Source of the DNA: Heligmosomoides polygyrus polygyrus
Lineage: Eukaryota; Nematoda; Chromadorea; Rhabditida; Heligmosomidae
Length of the DNA stretch: 64,000 nt
Assembly (NCBI GenBank): GCA_947396885.1
Contig: OX377204.1
Location: 4,712,001 to 4,776,000 of the forward strand
Direction: 5' to 3'
The position numbers were made by a program, and so were the translations under genes. The notes below the pieces were generated by a model, which was not told the DNA's origin, made no database searches, and saw only the letters and a program-made list of their open reading frames with translations. The first letter of the stretch is position 1. Every line of letters starts with the position of its first letter. This document shows, piece after piece, positions 39,654-49,738 of the stretch.

Positions 39654-39826
39654 CTGTCGGATCATCAGCTCGTCGAGGATCTGCGATTGTGCGGCGCCTT
39701 CCGGTATCGGCATCTCGAGCTGTTCGATCTCGTCGAGCGATAGCCGACGGCACATCTCGCGTACCGTCACCAGCTCCCATTCTCGGTTCAGCAGCGACGA
39801 GCCGAATAACGGCGCCGGCCTGTCGC
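39654..39826 (-). CDS. lmd-3: TLDc gene exon upstream of the TLDc domain
   Basis: Acceptor TCGATTTCAG precedes 39826 and donor CGACAG|GTGCGA follows 39654. Two bases complete Ser, then DRPAPLFGSSLLNREWELVT, VREMCRRLSLDEIEQLEMPI and PEGAAQSQILDELMIRQ are read, ending in phase 0. The region just before TLDc in OXR1-family proteins is a charged helical linker. Here it is rich in Leu, Glu and Arg and contains LSLDEIEQLEMPIPEGAAQS. It joins in frame to IMEILPPR at 24147. The frame with MGAGDGTRDV on the same strand is a shadow. Confidence 0.88.
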
Positions 39827-39927
39827 CTGAAATCGAACAATTTGAACACTTTCAACGGAACCCTTTGGTTTCAGTTTCAAGTACAAAAGCCGTTTTGAAA
39901 ACCGCCGCCATGACGTCACCAACACAC

Positions 39928-40210
39928 TCCTTAGCAGTTTTTGATTCAACGCACCCTCATTAACCATCAGAATCTCCTGGTCGATCACCTCTCCAATGGT
40001 GGTCACTATCTGACTGAACCGGCGCCGACTGACGACTCTGGCGCGGCCGAGAGGGATGGACAGGCGTCGCACCGACGCCGTGAACTCGGATATGCTCGCC
40101 TGCAGCTGCGGCGGTGGCGAAGTGCCGTCGCTGCACGACGATCCGCCGCTCATCGTTGACGCCAACGACGTCGTCGACGCATGAACCTTGTTCATCAGCT
40201 GGCCCAACAT
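39928..40210 (-). CDS. lmd-3: TLDc gene exon, probable alternative N-terminus
   Basis: It reads MLGQLMNKVHASTTSLASTM, SGGSSCSDGTSPPPQLQASI, SEFTASVRRLSIPLGRARVV and SRRRFSQIVTTIGEVIDQEI, ending LMVNEGALNQKLLR plus one base. The donor is A|GTGTGT after 39928, whose phase fits the exon at 39826 (Ser codon). The beginning is uncertain. Met at 40210 gives a 316-residue product over six exons. Alternatively the exon may open at 40225 after an acceptor TTCCCAG, but then the phase does not match the donor at 50868. The N-terminal part is Ser/Thr-rich and disordered. The SEF...LS...GEVIDQEILMVNEG part looks helical and conserved. Confidence 0.8.
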
Positions 40211-40997
40211 GCTGGTTGGTCTCGACTGGGAACTTTAGCACTAGCCGATAGTGAGGAGTAAGTAGCCAGCGACGAAATTAGCAGCCGTAATGAACACTGC
40301 CGGTGTCGGATGACTGCAGTGGGAAGAGACCTCCTCGAGAAAGCGATGCTCTCTCCGGACCGCGTTCAGAATACGAATACGGCCACAGTGTAGCAAAGAA
40401 ACTCCAAAAACAGCAAGGGGGACATCCCTCGTTGGGTCCGCCCATTCCCACGAGGCGATTTTCCCGCGACGACAGCTCCGCCCTCTCTTTAGTAGTCCCC
40501 AAGCAGCCGTTCGTCGAAACGAGGCAGTGAGATGAAGAGAAAACATGTCCACTCACAAATCTAATAAAAGCGACACATGCCTTCTGAACAGCAACACTCT
40601 GCTCTCGGCAAGTTCGACCAAGAAAACCAGAACACACGTTTTCCACCATCAAACAGACCGCTTAAAACCTTTCCGCTCCAGTCAGAATTTGAAGCGTGAT
40701 GCTCAGTCATCCATAGGAAACAAAGTGGCCCCGACTTTAAGGGACCTAGTCAGACCCTCGCGTGGCTGCTGTCAATCTCCGTCACACCGTACATGCCACA
40801 CTGACCCCAATACTATCCAATCGAGTGGAGTATCCTGCAAGGTGCTGGTCATTTCTTTGGTATACGCCATACTTTCTACTTCCATTGGATATCGGAAGGT
40901 AGTCGTGTGCATGTTTGACACGACTATGGAGTACTCGCATTTGATGTCAGGGACCGAATATGTACATCAAAGCTTATACCCACGGGTATCGGGAGTA
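40211..40997. other. Region upstream of the TLDc exon, possible promoter
   Basis: The 300 bp just 5' of the Met (40211-40560) is fairly GC-rich and free of repeats, as would fit an internal promoter. Minus frames here look non-coding. Beyond about 40800, the segment GGTGCTGGTCATTTCTTTGG recurs inverted at 48724-48840. Confidence 0.35.
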
Positions 40998-41482
40998 GAC
41001 ATACCCACGATGAGGAATTCATGATAAACCTAACACGCCACATGGTGGGTATATCAGTGGGTAGAGAATATTCGACGATCGTTGTGGGTATATCAAAATA
41101 TACGCGAGGATTCCGCGTCCCACTGACAAAATGGCGCTCCAGAGAGATCAGCTGTTTTCGCGAGACTTAGGGCCTGTTCATACTTCGCGACAAGAGCGAC
41201 TGGAGCGACTGGGGCGACGGATGTAGTGTGGTGTGCGTGAATAATTACGCATTGTCGCTGACGGAGTGTGGAGTACGCAATTATTTACGTACACCACACT
41301 ACATCCGTCGCTCCAGTCGCTCCCGTCGCTCTTGTCACGAAGTATGAACAGTCCCTAAGTCTCGCGAGAACAGCTGATCTCTCTGGAGCGCCATTTTGTC
41401 AGTGGGGTGCGGAATCCTCGCGTATATGTGGATATACCCCCGACGATCGTCGAGTATTCTCTACCCACTCATCGTGGGTACC
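40998..41482. repeat. Palindrome of about 485 bp with a TWA-group MITE on its axis
   Basis: Left arm 40998-41167 and right arm 41358-41482 are inverted. GGATTCCGCGTCCCACTGAC pairs with GTCAGTGGGGTGCGGAATCC, and GATCAGCTGTTTTCGCGAGA pairs with TCTCGCGAGAACAGCTGATC. The MITE at 41168-41357 occupies the exact centre. Confidence 0.85.
41168..41357. mobile_element. TWA-group MITE (F6)
   Basis: GGGCCTGTTCATACTTCGCG and CACGAAGTATGAACAGTCCC ends. Inner arms are GAGCGACTGGAGCGACTGG opposite CCAGTCGCTC. The flanks are TTA on the left and TAA on the right, inverted instead of directly repeated. Confidence 0.85.
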
Positions 41483-41486
41483 TCTG

Positions 41487-41703
41487 GGGCCGCTTCATAC
41501 TTCGCGACAGCAGCAACAAGAGCTACCAGAAGCAGCGCGTCGAAGTATGAACAGGCGGCAGCAGCGACTGCAGTGACTAGAGCGACAAGAGCGACTGGAG
41601 CGACAGCGCCGACGCTCGAGTATGAACACTTCGGCTGCGCGCGTATTAATCGATATGCATGTTTTGCACGGGCGCTCTTGTCGTGAAGTATCAACAGGCC
41701 CTT
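41487..41703. mobile_element. TWA-group MITE (F6), rearranged
   Basis: GGGGCCGCTTCATACTTCGCG to TGAAGTATCAACAGGCCCTTA, with an extra internal AAGTATGAACAGGCGGC. This suggests two overlapping F6 copies. Confidence 0.7.
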
Positions 41704-41734
41704 AGTTCTATTATAGCCCTGACTCCTTTCATGA

Positions 41735-41828
41735 ATACGAATCGTTCCCGTTATCCACTGCGGGTAGTGGGTACGATTCCCTTGCGGTATCCCTAGCTAC
41801 ACCCACTGTTTGATGAATTCGGCTCCAG
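41735..41828. mobile_element. Half of a CWG-group MITE (GTGGGTACGATTC arm)
   Basis: CGGGTAGTGGGTACGATTCCC and the end CTGTTTGATGAATTCGGCTC match the right arm of the element at 47908-48493. The left arm is missing. Confidence 0.7.
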
Positions 41829-42147
41829 GAGGTCTTCAGGCGCAGCTTAAACGGCCGCAAAGAACGACGCTGCGGGAACCTCCACCCTTCAAGTAGAACA
41901 AGATGTGTTCCATTTTTGCAAAGTCCTTCAATCCACAGAGTTCGGCCCTCTAGAAGCTTACCATGGAGTCGCGCAGTCTCACAACGCCTTCCAAACACCG
42001 AATATGGAGAAAAAAGGCAAAAATTCTGCTTCTTATGCGCGGATCAGGTGCTGAACTCCTCTCGTCACAGTATTTCTGCATTTTTCTGGATATTCTACGC
42101 CTGAAGCTAATATCCTAGCAAATATGGGAATGTGTGCTTTCATCTAA

Positions 42148-42278
42148 GGCCAGATTCATCAACCGCTTATCGCTCTCCAACGGTGAAAATACCGCCAAAC
42201 CCCCTGACATTCGTCAGCATCAGGTTTGGCGGTACTTTCACCGTTAGAAGGCGGTAAGCGGTTGATGAATCTGGCCGC
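42148..42278. mobile_element. Palindromic MITE, CWG group (F4)
   Basis: AAGGCCAGATTCATCAACCG and CGGTTGATGAATCTGGCCG ends, with GGTGAAAATACCGCC inner arm. Confidence 0.85.
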
Positions 42279-42952
42279 TGGTGCACTAGGAATGGTAGCC
42301 CAGGGGTACCTATGCCGTTGGCGGAATCCTTTAGTGATTTTTGTCAAACAACATCGCTTCGCCCACGAAGCCATTAAGCACGCTAAGAAGGCAGCTTCTC
42401 CAGGGCTCGTCATGCCAGACCAAAGTCACATTTCGCGTGAGCAAAACAAGCAATGCAGGAACTATGTCCAAACACGCAAACCTTATGCATAATCCCTTCG
42501 AATTCCGGAAAAAAATTCAACTAGCACGCAACCGCTCCGTCGCCTCGAAAAGCGCTTCCAACGCACAGCGCCCACTCCTTCGCCGAATTACCACGACGAC
42601 GATGTTCGGAGCTCAAAACGGATCTCAACAGTGCTGCTCGCCCACTCGCCTCCGCTCGCGCTCTAAGGTCTTGCATTTAGCCGTTTTCCCATCCTCCTTT
42701 AATTAAGCTCCCTTCAGTTACTTCAAGCGCAATCGCAAATTAATCTCAGCGCGCCCTGACTCTGCAAACGGTTCAGGGAATCTCGGGGATGATTCGATTA
42801 GGCATTCAATTTCCTCATACAACAACCGTGCCTTTCAGCTACAAAACAACAATCACACAAAAAGCTGAGCGTTCCCATTCTGCAGCAAGAAGGAACCTTG
42901 AAAGAAAGGAAACGAATCATTTCCATCAAGACCCTCCTTGAACCTCGGCATG
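42279..42952. other. Spacer, no gene supported
   Basis: Plus frames at 42226-42706 have no domain. No splice-bounded exon is convincing. Confidence 0.3.
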
Positions 42953-43252
42953 GACGAGTCTATCCATCGACTTGCTAAGCTCGTCATGAGGTTGCTAAAC
43001 GGGTTTGTTGGCTAATGTTTCGGCTGGACCGCCTTCTTCAAAGCCTGAAAGGGTCGAATCATTTAGGAGTTACTTCACCAAACACCACAGCCTTTTGTCA
43101 GGTTGAGGAGATATTTGATGGGGCAACTTCTAAATAATTTGACCCTTTCAAGCTCTCAGGAAAGCGATCTAGCCGAAATTTTAGCCAACAAAGCCGTATA
43201 GCAACCTCGTGACGAGCTTAGCAACTCTAAAGATCGACTATCAAGTCTACTA
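42953..43252. repeat. 300-bp palindrome of Penelope-like 3'-end sequence
   Basis: TTGTTGGCTAATGTTTCGGC and GCCGAAATTTTAGCCAACAA, plus GCCTGAAAGGGTCGAATCAT and ATTTGACCCTTTCAAGCTC, are inverted arms. The arm includes the GTTTCGGC...CCGCCTTCTTCA motif also found 3' of the GIY-YIG fragment at 1250-1310. Confidence 0.6.
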
Positions 43253-43339
43253 AGTAAACTGATTCCAAGCTGATGTCAGCGGCCGGCTCATCCTGGTATA
43301 CAGGTGAGTGCTGATTGGTCCCATTGGATGTGGTTCGTT

Positions 43340-43455
43340 CAAAAAGCATCGGTGGTGTAATGGCGTGGAGAATTCCCTCCAAGTCAGCATGTGGTGCGGG
43401 TTCGCCTCCAACCTGGCGCTAGAGTTTTAAACGCAACAAAACATTGCCATAACAG
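43340..43455 (+). repeat. tRNA-headed SINE, family S1
   Basis: GGTGGTGTAATGGCGTGGAG (box A), then GTGCGGGTTCGCCTCCAACC (box B, decayed), then TGGCGCTAGAGTTTTAAACG and the CAACAAAACATTG tail. Confidence 0.75.
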
Positions 43456-43524
43456 GCTACAACCTCAGTACCAGCTACTTGAGGTTTAATGAAAGTGAAT
43501 TACATCACTAACAGGTTAGTCCTC

Positions 43525-44130
43525 ATAAAGGATAAAGGACAAAGTACGGCGTTACTCAATCCTTTTTGGGATCCGCCACGCATTCTACTTTTACGGGATT
43601 TCATGGAGGCGATTTGAATGCGTATTTGGTCATACAATGACTTACGATGGCCAACCGATGAACAAGTCAGCGCCTTATCCTTCCCAGACAAGACTGGTAC
43701 CAATTCACCGACCCCGGAGGAATGGTAGGCTTGATTGGCCTGGGCGGGAAATCCGGACCAGGAACTTGGTATCGGGTGCAGGCGACAGACGGCGCCTCTT
43801 CCGACTGCGCTACCCGCGCCCTTAGTCTTCATATATCACAAAAATAGGACGCGTGTAGCACAGTTGGGAGGAGTGTTGGCTGTCCCGTGCGACCGTTACG
43901 AGGTTCCTGGTTAGAATTTCCCGCCCAGGCCACCCAAGGCTTCCACCCCTCCGAGTGAATTGGTACCAGCCTTGTCTAGAAAGGATACAGCGCTGAATTC
44001 TTCACCGGCTGGCCACCGCAAGTCATTGTATGGCCAAATACGCATTCAAGTCGCCTCCACGACATCCCGCAAAAGTAGAATACGTGGCGCATCCCAAGGG
44101 GATTGATTAACGCCGTTCTTTATCCTTTGC
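43525..44130. repeat. Head-to-head pair of S2 SINEs
   Basis: A minus copy (43525-43825) and a plus copy (43848-44130) face each other with about 22 bp between the heads. The first ends ACTGCGCTACCCGCGCCC and the second begins GACGCGTGTAGCACAGTTGG. Both retain the tail motif (ATTCTACTTTTACGGGATTT and AAAGTAGAATACGTGGCGC). Confidence 0.85.
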
Positions 44131-44784
44131 ATCATGAATATGGCAAGTTAAAGTTCACCGGGCGGCCCAGTATGGGAATGGAACCTGCATTTTTTACCAA
44201 GCTGGCAAAGAAGCTGTCCTTTGTAGCACTAATGTAACACGTTTTTCCCTTTGAATACTCAGGAAGTACACATTCCTCCCTTTCATCCCTTATCACGGAA
44301 TGAACAGTTACCGTAATCAGTACAGAAGCGTCAAAACCAAAAGTTTTTGTTAGTAATTAGGTGGAGACGACCTACACTAATGACTGCAACTGACTCCCAG
44401 TAGCCAATTATAGCCATTAATGAAGCTAGCTGCCACATATCTTCCAGCAAAAAACTTTAGTCCTGACGCTTCTGTACTGATAACGGCAACTGTTCATTCC
44501 ATGATAACGGCCGATAGGTCGAAATGTGTCTTTCCTGGGTATTCAGAAGGAACAAACATGTTAGAGTAGTGCTACTAAAGGCAGCATCTGAACCAGCATG
44601 GCACAAAAAATGGAGATTTCATTCGCTGGGACGAAATCTTGGACATGACTTGCCATCTTTGTAATAGATACATGAGGACTAACTTGTTAATGATTCAATT
44701 CACTTTCATTAAGCCGCGAGTGGGTCGTACTAAAGTAGTGAACTGTCATCACAATGTTTTGTTGCGATCATAATGAAAAATATG
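44131..44784. other. Internally palindromic spacer, no gene
   Basis: GAAGCGTCAAAACCAAAAG (44325) and GACGCTTCTGTACTGATAAC (44465) belong to inverted arms of another palindrome at about 44160-44640 (compare CATTTTTTACCAAGCTGGC with GCACAAAAAATGG). No coding frame. Confidence 0.5.
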
Positions 44785-45341
44785 AGCTTTTTCGAGAAAT
44801 AAGTGGGTTGCCGTTCTTGCGAATCAGTTAGTCCGTTCTCAAATAGTTTCCACAGGGAAATAGGAGGAAACTGGCTTTTGAATAGTGTTATATGTTCTTT
44901 AAGAGCTTCGAAGAGCAGTTAGTGGACACCAAAGGAGTAAAACGGTATGTAGTCTTTCTACATCACAATGTCGATCAGGGGCCGGATTCATCAACGACTT
45001 ACATAACTTTAACAGAGAATTCACAGCGGAAAACTTAGATAACGCGGCTTATCGCTCACCATATCGCTTGATAAGCCGCATTGGCTGAGCTTTTCGCTTA
45101 CATATCTCCGTTAAAGTTATGTAAGTCGTTGATGAATCCGACCCCTGATCGACCTTGTGATGTAGAACTACATACCGTTTTACTCCTTTGGTACCCTCTA
45201 CCTCCTCTTCGAAGCTCTTAAAGAACATATAACACCTTTCAAAAGACAGTTTCCTCCTATTTCCCTGTGGAAACTATTTGAGAACGGACGTAACTGATTC
45301 ACAAGAACGTCAGCACAGTCATTTCTCGAAAAAGCTCATAA
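44785..45341. repeat. Palindrome of about 560 bp with an F1 MITE on its axis
   Basis: The arms 44785-44977 and 45146-45341 are inverted. CCACAGGGAAATAGGAGGAA pairs with TTCCTCCTATTTCCCTGTGG, and AGGAGTAAAACGGTATGTAG pairs with CTACATACCGTTTTACTCCT. The MITE 44978-45145 is exactly central, flanked by GATCAG and CTGATC. Confidence 0.88.
44978..45145. mobile_element. Palindromic MITE, CWG group (F1)
   Basis: GGGGCCGGATTCATCAACG and CGTTGATGAATCCGACCCC ends. The target triplet is CAG at the left and CTG at the right, inverted. Confidence 0.9.
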
Positions 45342-45739
45342 TTCTCCCACGTTATACATTCTAATTACACCCTAGATAGAGTATCCAAAGACTGCTGCGG
45401 TTCCCAGCGACCATCGTCCGGAAACTACAAAAAGTTTCCCACGAAGTATACGACTCTCATCAAGTTCTATAAGAGTACCTATGCGATGCAGCTCTAATAA
45501 CCTCCTAGGAACCCTGTCGCATTCCGAGTAAACCATTACGCCTGCTGAGAATTCTTCACTCTTCCTACTACCATCTTCTACTTTTCTAGCACCTCACGAC
45601 AACAAGAACACAATTAGAGCGGAGAACCATCCTCGAGCCAATTAGCTGCACTGCACAAAAACAGCATAATTTCGAGGCGAGATGCGTGCAAAATATTATT
45701 GCGTTCGTCTTTCAACGGATAAGTGCGGAGAACTCCAAG
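45342..45739. other. Spacer, nothing recognised
   Basis: No gene or repeat is supported. Confidence 0.3.
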
Positions 45740-47060
45740 GGAAAACACCGCTCTCTGGAAGTCCGCACTTGTCTCACAGTGGCGTGTTGACGTCGAATTC
45801 TGGAGCTCTTTCACGTCACAACGATTGAGAGAGGAACTTCGTCAAAGCGTACTCCGCCTCTACCTCAAGTTCTTCTTGGTACAACGTCGGCGTCGGCGAA
45901 CATGGAGGAAGCGCTCTGCCAAGTTCATTAAACGGCTTAGGAGGCCCTCAAGCCACTTAAGGGTTCTTCGGTGGCTGAAGAGTCCTTTGAGGCCTCACAT
46001 GAACCTTATCGGAAGGATGGTTATTTCACCTATACAGTGGCTTTCGGTCGTCAACCGATGGATAAGCCAGCGTTCTATCCTTCTCAGGTAAATCCGGCAC
46101 CAATTCACCAACCGCGGAGGAATAGAAGGCCTGGTTGGTCCGGTTGGGATCCTAATCAAGAACAATTCTCGACAATAGGCGCTTCTGCTGCCTGCCCTAC
46201 CACGTCTTCAGACCTATGTTATGACGGAGAAGATAAATTTATTGTTTAATTAAGAATTTATTTTCACTCTTTCGGGAATTGGCTGCTCTAGCCTGAAAGA
46301 CGTCTATTCCTTGGATTAGAAAATGTTCTGGACGTGAAAATCGTATGATATGAGCTCTGGGGCCAGATTCTTCAACCGCTTACCGATCTTTAACGGTCAA
46401 TAGATACCGCCTAACCCCCTGATATATCATTCAACAGCATCAGGTTTGACGGTATTTTCACAGTTAAAGGGCGGTAAGCTGTTGATGATTTGACTCCAGA
46501 GCTCATATTATACGATTTTCACGTCCAAAACGTTTTCTACCTCAAGGAATAGAAAGAGAATAGACGGTCTTTCAGACTAAAGCAGGCAAATCCAAAAGAG
46601 TGAAAATAAATTCTTAATTGAACAATACATTCATCTTCTCCTTCATAACATAGGTCTGAAGACGTGGTAGGACAGTCGGAAGAAGCGCTGGCTGTCGCGA
46701 ATTGTTCTTGATTAGGACCCCAGCAAGCCTTCTATTCCTCCACGGTTGGTGAATTGGTGCCGGATTTACCTCAGAAGAATAGAACACTAGCTTCTCCATC
46801 GGTTGGCGACCGAAAGCCACTGTATAGGTGAAATAACCATCCTTCCGATAAGGTTCATGTGAGACCTCAAGGCACCCTTCAGCCATTGAAGAACCCTTAA
46901 GTGGCTTGAGGATCTCCTGAGCTGTTTAATGAACTTGGCAGATAGCAGCTTCCTCCGTGTTCGCAGCCGCTGACGTTGTACCAATAAGTACTTGAAGAAG
47001 AGGCGAAGTACGCGTTGACAAGGTTCCTCAGTTGTCGTGACGTGAAAGAGCTCCAGAATT
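45740..47060. repeat. 1.3-kb palindrome with an F4 MITE on its axis
   Basis: The arms 45740-46358 and 46498-47060 are inverted copies. GGTGGCTGAAGAGTCCTTTGA pairs with the CAAGGCACCCTTCAGCCATT region, ACGTGAAAATCGTATGATAT with ATTATACGATTTTCACGTCC, and CGACGTCAACATGCCAC with GTGGCGTGTTGACGTCG. Each arm contains an S2-related stretch (CCGGCACCAATTCACCAACC). The F4 MITE 46359-46497 lies at the exact centre. Confidence 0.85.
46359..46497. mobile_element. Palindromic MITE, CWG group (F4)
   Basis: GGGGCCAGATTCTTCAACCG to GCTGTTGATGATTTGACTCC, flanked by AGCTCT and AGAGCT, so the CTG/CAG triplet is inverted. Confidence 0.85.
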
Positions 47061-47907
47061 CGACGTCAACATGCCACTGTGAGACAAGAGTGGATTTCTA
47101 GAGAGATTGATTAACGCCGACATTTCCCCTTTATTCCTTTGAAAGGGTGTCTAGTTTAGTTTTGATTTGGCATCAATTTCGATTCAGAAAGTGGTGTTTG
47201 GCTTGAAAACTGTCAATTTAGTACGACACTGACTTACTTTAGGCCACCCACCCTTTTGACGTGTACTGTTGAGAAGGTACACGGCCGGTTAATACCATAT
47301 TGAGCGTTACGATTTAGTGGACACGTGCCGGTACGTGGATTATATCTACTCCCAAGAAAGAGTAGAGCATCGAGTGGAAGGTTTCATTATTCAACGGGAT
47401 CGACATTGGTTTCGATTCGCCAATCAGGACCAATTTTCGCCTTTGAATCTGCTCCGCTCTTCTTCGTAGCCATCCATTCACCATTTACTACTTACTGCTC
47501 GTCTTTAGAGACCTCACTTGGATGACTAGTGCACCTTTACAAATCAAGGGTGGCCATGAAACCAGTGCGCAAAAAGGCATTTGCATGCGGCGGGCAGCAA
47601 TTATGAGTATTGGGCACCACAGTTCATACAACTTAACAGTGAGCGATTAGTCGGAACACTGGCACGGAGGACAAACCCGTGCTTAAAAAATCGGCTGACG
47701 GAGCCGCCGCTCATCCGTCGGGATTAAGCCACATCAAGTCCACAACATACCACATCAATCTGGAAGGCAGGGCAACCACCACCAGATACCAGGTTTGGGG
47801 GAGGCTGTTCCACTGGACCACGTCTGAAACGGGGGCAGGGATGCAAGGATTCCTAAACCAGCCACCAGTGTCGCCTGAAACCTCTGCTCTTCTTGTGTTA
47901 AAGAACT
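47061..47907. other. Spacer, no gene supported
   Basis: A minus reading across 47760-47830 (VVQWNSLPQTWY) resembles the WNSLP block at the end of CR1-like LINEs, but the evidence is too short to name it. Confidence 0.35.
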
Positions 47908-48493
47908 GGGGCCGAATTCACGAAGCAGTGGGTATAGTTAGAGAGACCGTACGGAAATCGTACCCACTACTAGCAGTGGGTAGCCGGTACCATTCGAAAC
48001 CATGAAAGGAATCAAGGGTATAGTAAAACTAGGCCTCTCGCGAGAACAGCTGGGCCCGGATTCATCAACGAGTATACCGACGGTTATGCTGGGTATAGGG
48101 GGTGGACATTCCCACCATTCATGACAAACCTTACCCGCAAAGTCGTGGGTATATCAGTGGGGATCGTGGGTATATCAGAGAAAGTCGTTTGCGCCCCATT
48201 GACAAAACGGCGCTCCAGTGAGATCAGGGGCCGTATTCATCAACGACTAACCCGCGGGTATCGATACCCACGATGAAGCCTGCGTCTCTGAATCCTGCCT
48301 TATCTCTACCCCTTATACCCCGCATACCCACGGGTTTCATTGTTAGTGAATTCGGCCTCAGCTGTTCTCGCGAGAGGCCTAGTAGTACCTTACCCTTGAT
48401 TCCTTTTATGAATGCGAATCGTATCCACTTACCATCGCTGGTAGTGGGTACGATTCCCTTACGGTATCTTTACCTATACCCATTGCTTGATGA
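47908..48493. mobile_element. Nested CWG-group MITE complex
   Basis: The outer palindromic arms (47908-48045: GGGCCGAATTCACGAAGCAG..GTAGTGGGTA; 48360-48493: GTAGTGGGTACGATTCCC..TGAATCCTGGCCC) enclose CTCTCGCGAGAACAGCTG and its inverse CAGCTGTTCTCGCGAGAG. These in turn enclose a half element beginning GGCCCGGATTCATCAACG (48053) and the complete F5 MITE at 48237-48358. At least three insertion layers are visible. Confidence 0.75.
48237..48358. mobile_element. Palindromic MITE, CWG group (F5) with CAG duplication
   Basis: CAG-GGGCCGTATTCATCAACG and TTAGTGAATTCGGCCT-CAG. The inner arms TACCCGCGGG..GGGTATGCGG type match the copy at 4357. Confidence 0.85.
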
Positions 48494-49738
48494 ATCCTGG
48501 CCCAGAGCTCATTGGAGCGCCATTTTGTCAATGGGAAACGGAATCCTAGTGAGTATGCGGACACACCCACGACGATCATCGAGTATTCCCTACCCACTGA
48601 TATACCAACCATGTGTCGGGTATGGTTTGTCATGAATTCCTCATCATGGCTCTGTATCCAGCATACCCCTATATCCAGCATACCCCTGGTATAAACGTTG
48701 ATGAATCCGGCTCTGACATGAAATGCGAAGACTCCATAGTCGTCCTTTGAATCGAGCAAGCACACGGCTGCCCTCCCGATATCCAATGGAAGTAGAATGT
48801 ATGGCGTATACCAAAGAAGTGACCAGCACCAACATTTATCTTGTATCTTTAAACTGTTAAACCACCTACTTACGTAAGAAGATGCATTCCCCTAAGCATC
48901 CTCTAGTCCAACACTGACAGAATTCCTCAATGAAAAGTGTCTAATTCAACTAGGCAAAACATGCTGTACTCCCAAGGCGCACGCGGCAAACAACATACGT
49001 CGTGCTACGAAAACAAACTACGCACGTATTTCCCGTGGGATGGAAAACGTCTCCAGAAAACGACGGGCCCTTTCGTCACCAAAAAGGTTCACAGAGAATC
49101 GGTCGATCTTTTTTTTAACAAATTAGGCTTGAAGCATTCTAAGAGGGAGTGATCGTAACGAAAGGTTTTGAGAAACGAAATGAAGAATGGCAAAATAGTA
49201 ATGTAGGCATCTTCCGTTCCGAAAACCTTTAAAAACTTATCCCCTTTCAGTTTTTAGAATTTACTATCTTTTTTGGCTAAAAAAAAACTTCAAGGACAAG
49301 AAAACGCCTTTTAAAATCCGCCGCACTAGACTCTCCGAGTGCTAAATCGCTATGTCCAATGCATGTGCGACATTCTCTGGGGTGACATAACAATGCATAT
49401 AAATTGTCTTCTTCGGAATACATTTGCAAACACAACCCCAATTGATCTCTCCAGGCATAAACAAAGAAGGCCTCGGGCGCTGCACCATCAAGAAGCGGAG
49501 GAATGGCAGAGTGGAATTGCAGATGAGGAACTGTTTTCACTCCATATTTTCCCGTCAGTCCCGTATGCAACAAAAAGCAGCCACTTCCTTGAAACGAGGC
49601 CGAGGTGACACAGTTCAGAGGACTTTGAGTTGCTCGTGTTCGTCAAAGGATGAGGATGCGGTAGAAAAAACGGTGCTACCTAGTTCTAATTCTCACCTAG
49701 GACAAAAATGCTATTTTAACCATTTACAAAATGGCTGA
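48494..49738. other. Repeat-derived spacer, no gene supported
   Basis: 48494-48720 contains further GGCGCTCCAATGAG / GGGTAT arm fragments of the CWG group. 48724-48840 is the inverse of 40840-40930. The frames at 49277-49738 show no domain. Confidence 0.4.

Noticed and set aside
45723..46260. Long plus-strand frames suggesting a gene
   Set aside because: They lie in the arm of the 1.3-kb palindrome, and the mirror frames occur in the other arm.
47679..47872. Candidate missing exon between MGQAAS and the TLDc exons (acceptor GTTTCAG on the minus strand)
   Set aside because: No donor gives the needed phase, and the reading VVQWNSLPQTWY looks like a LINE C-terminus instead.
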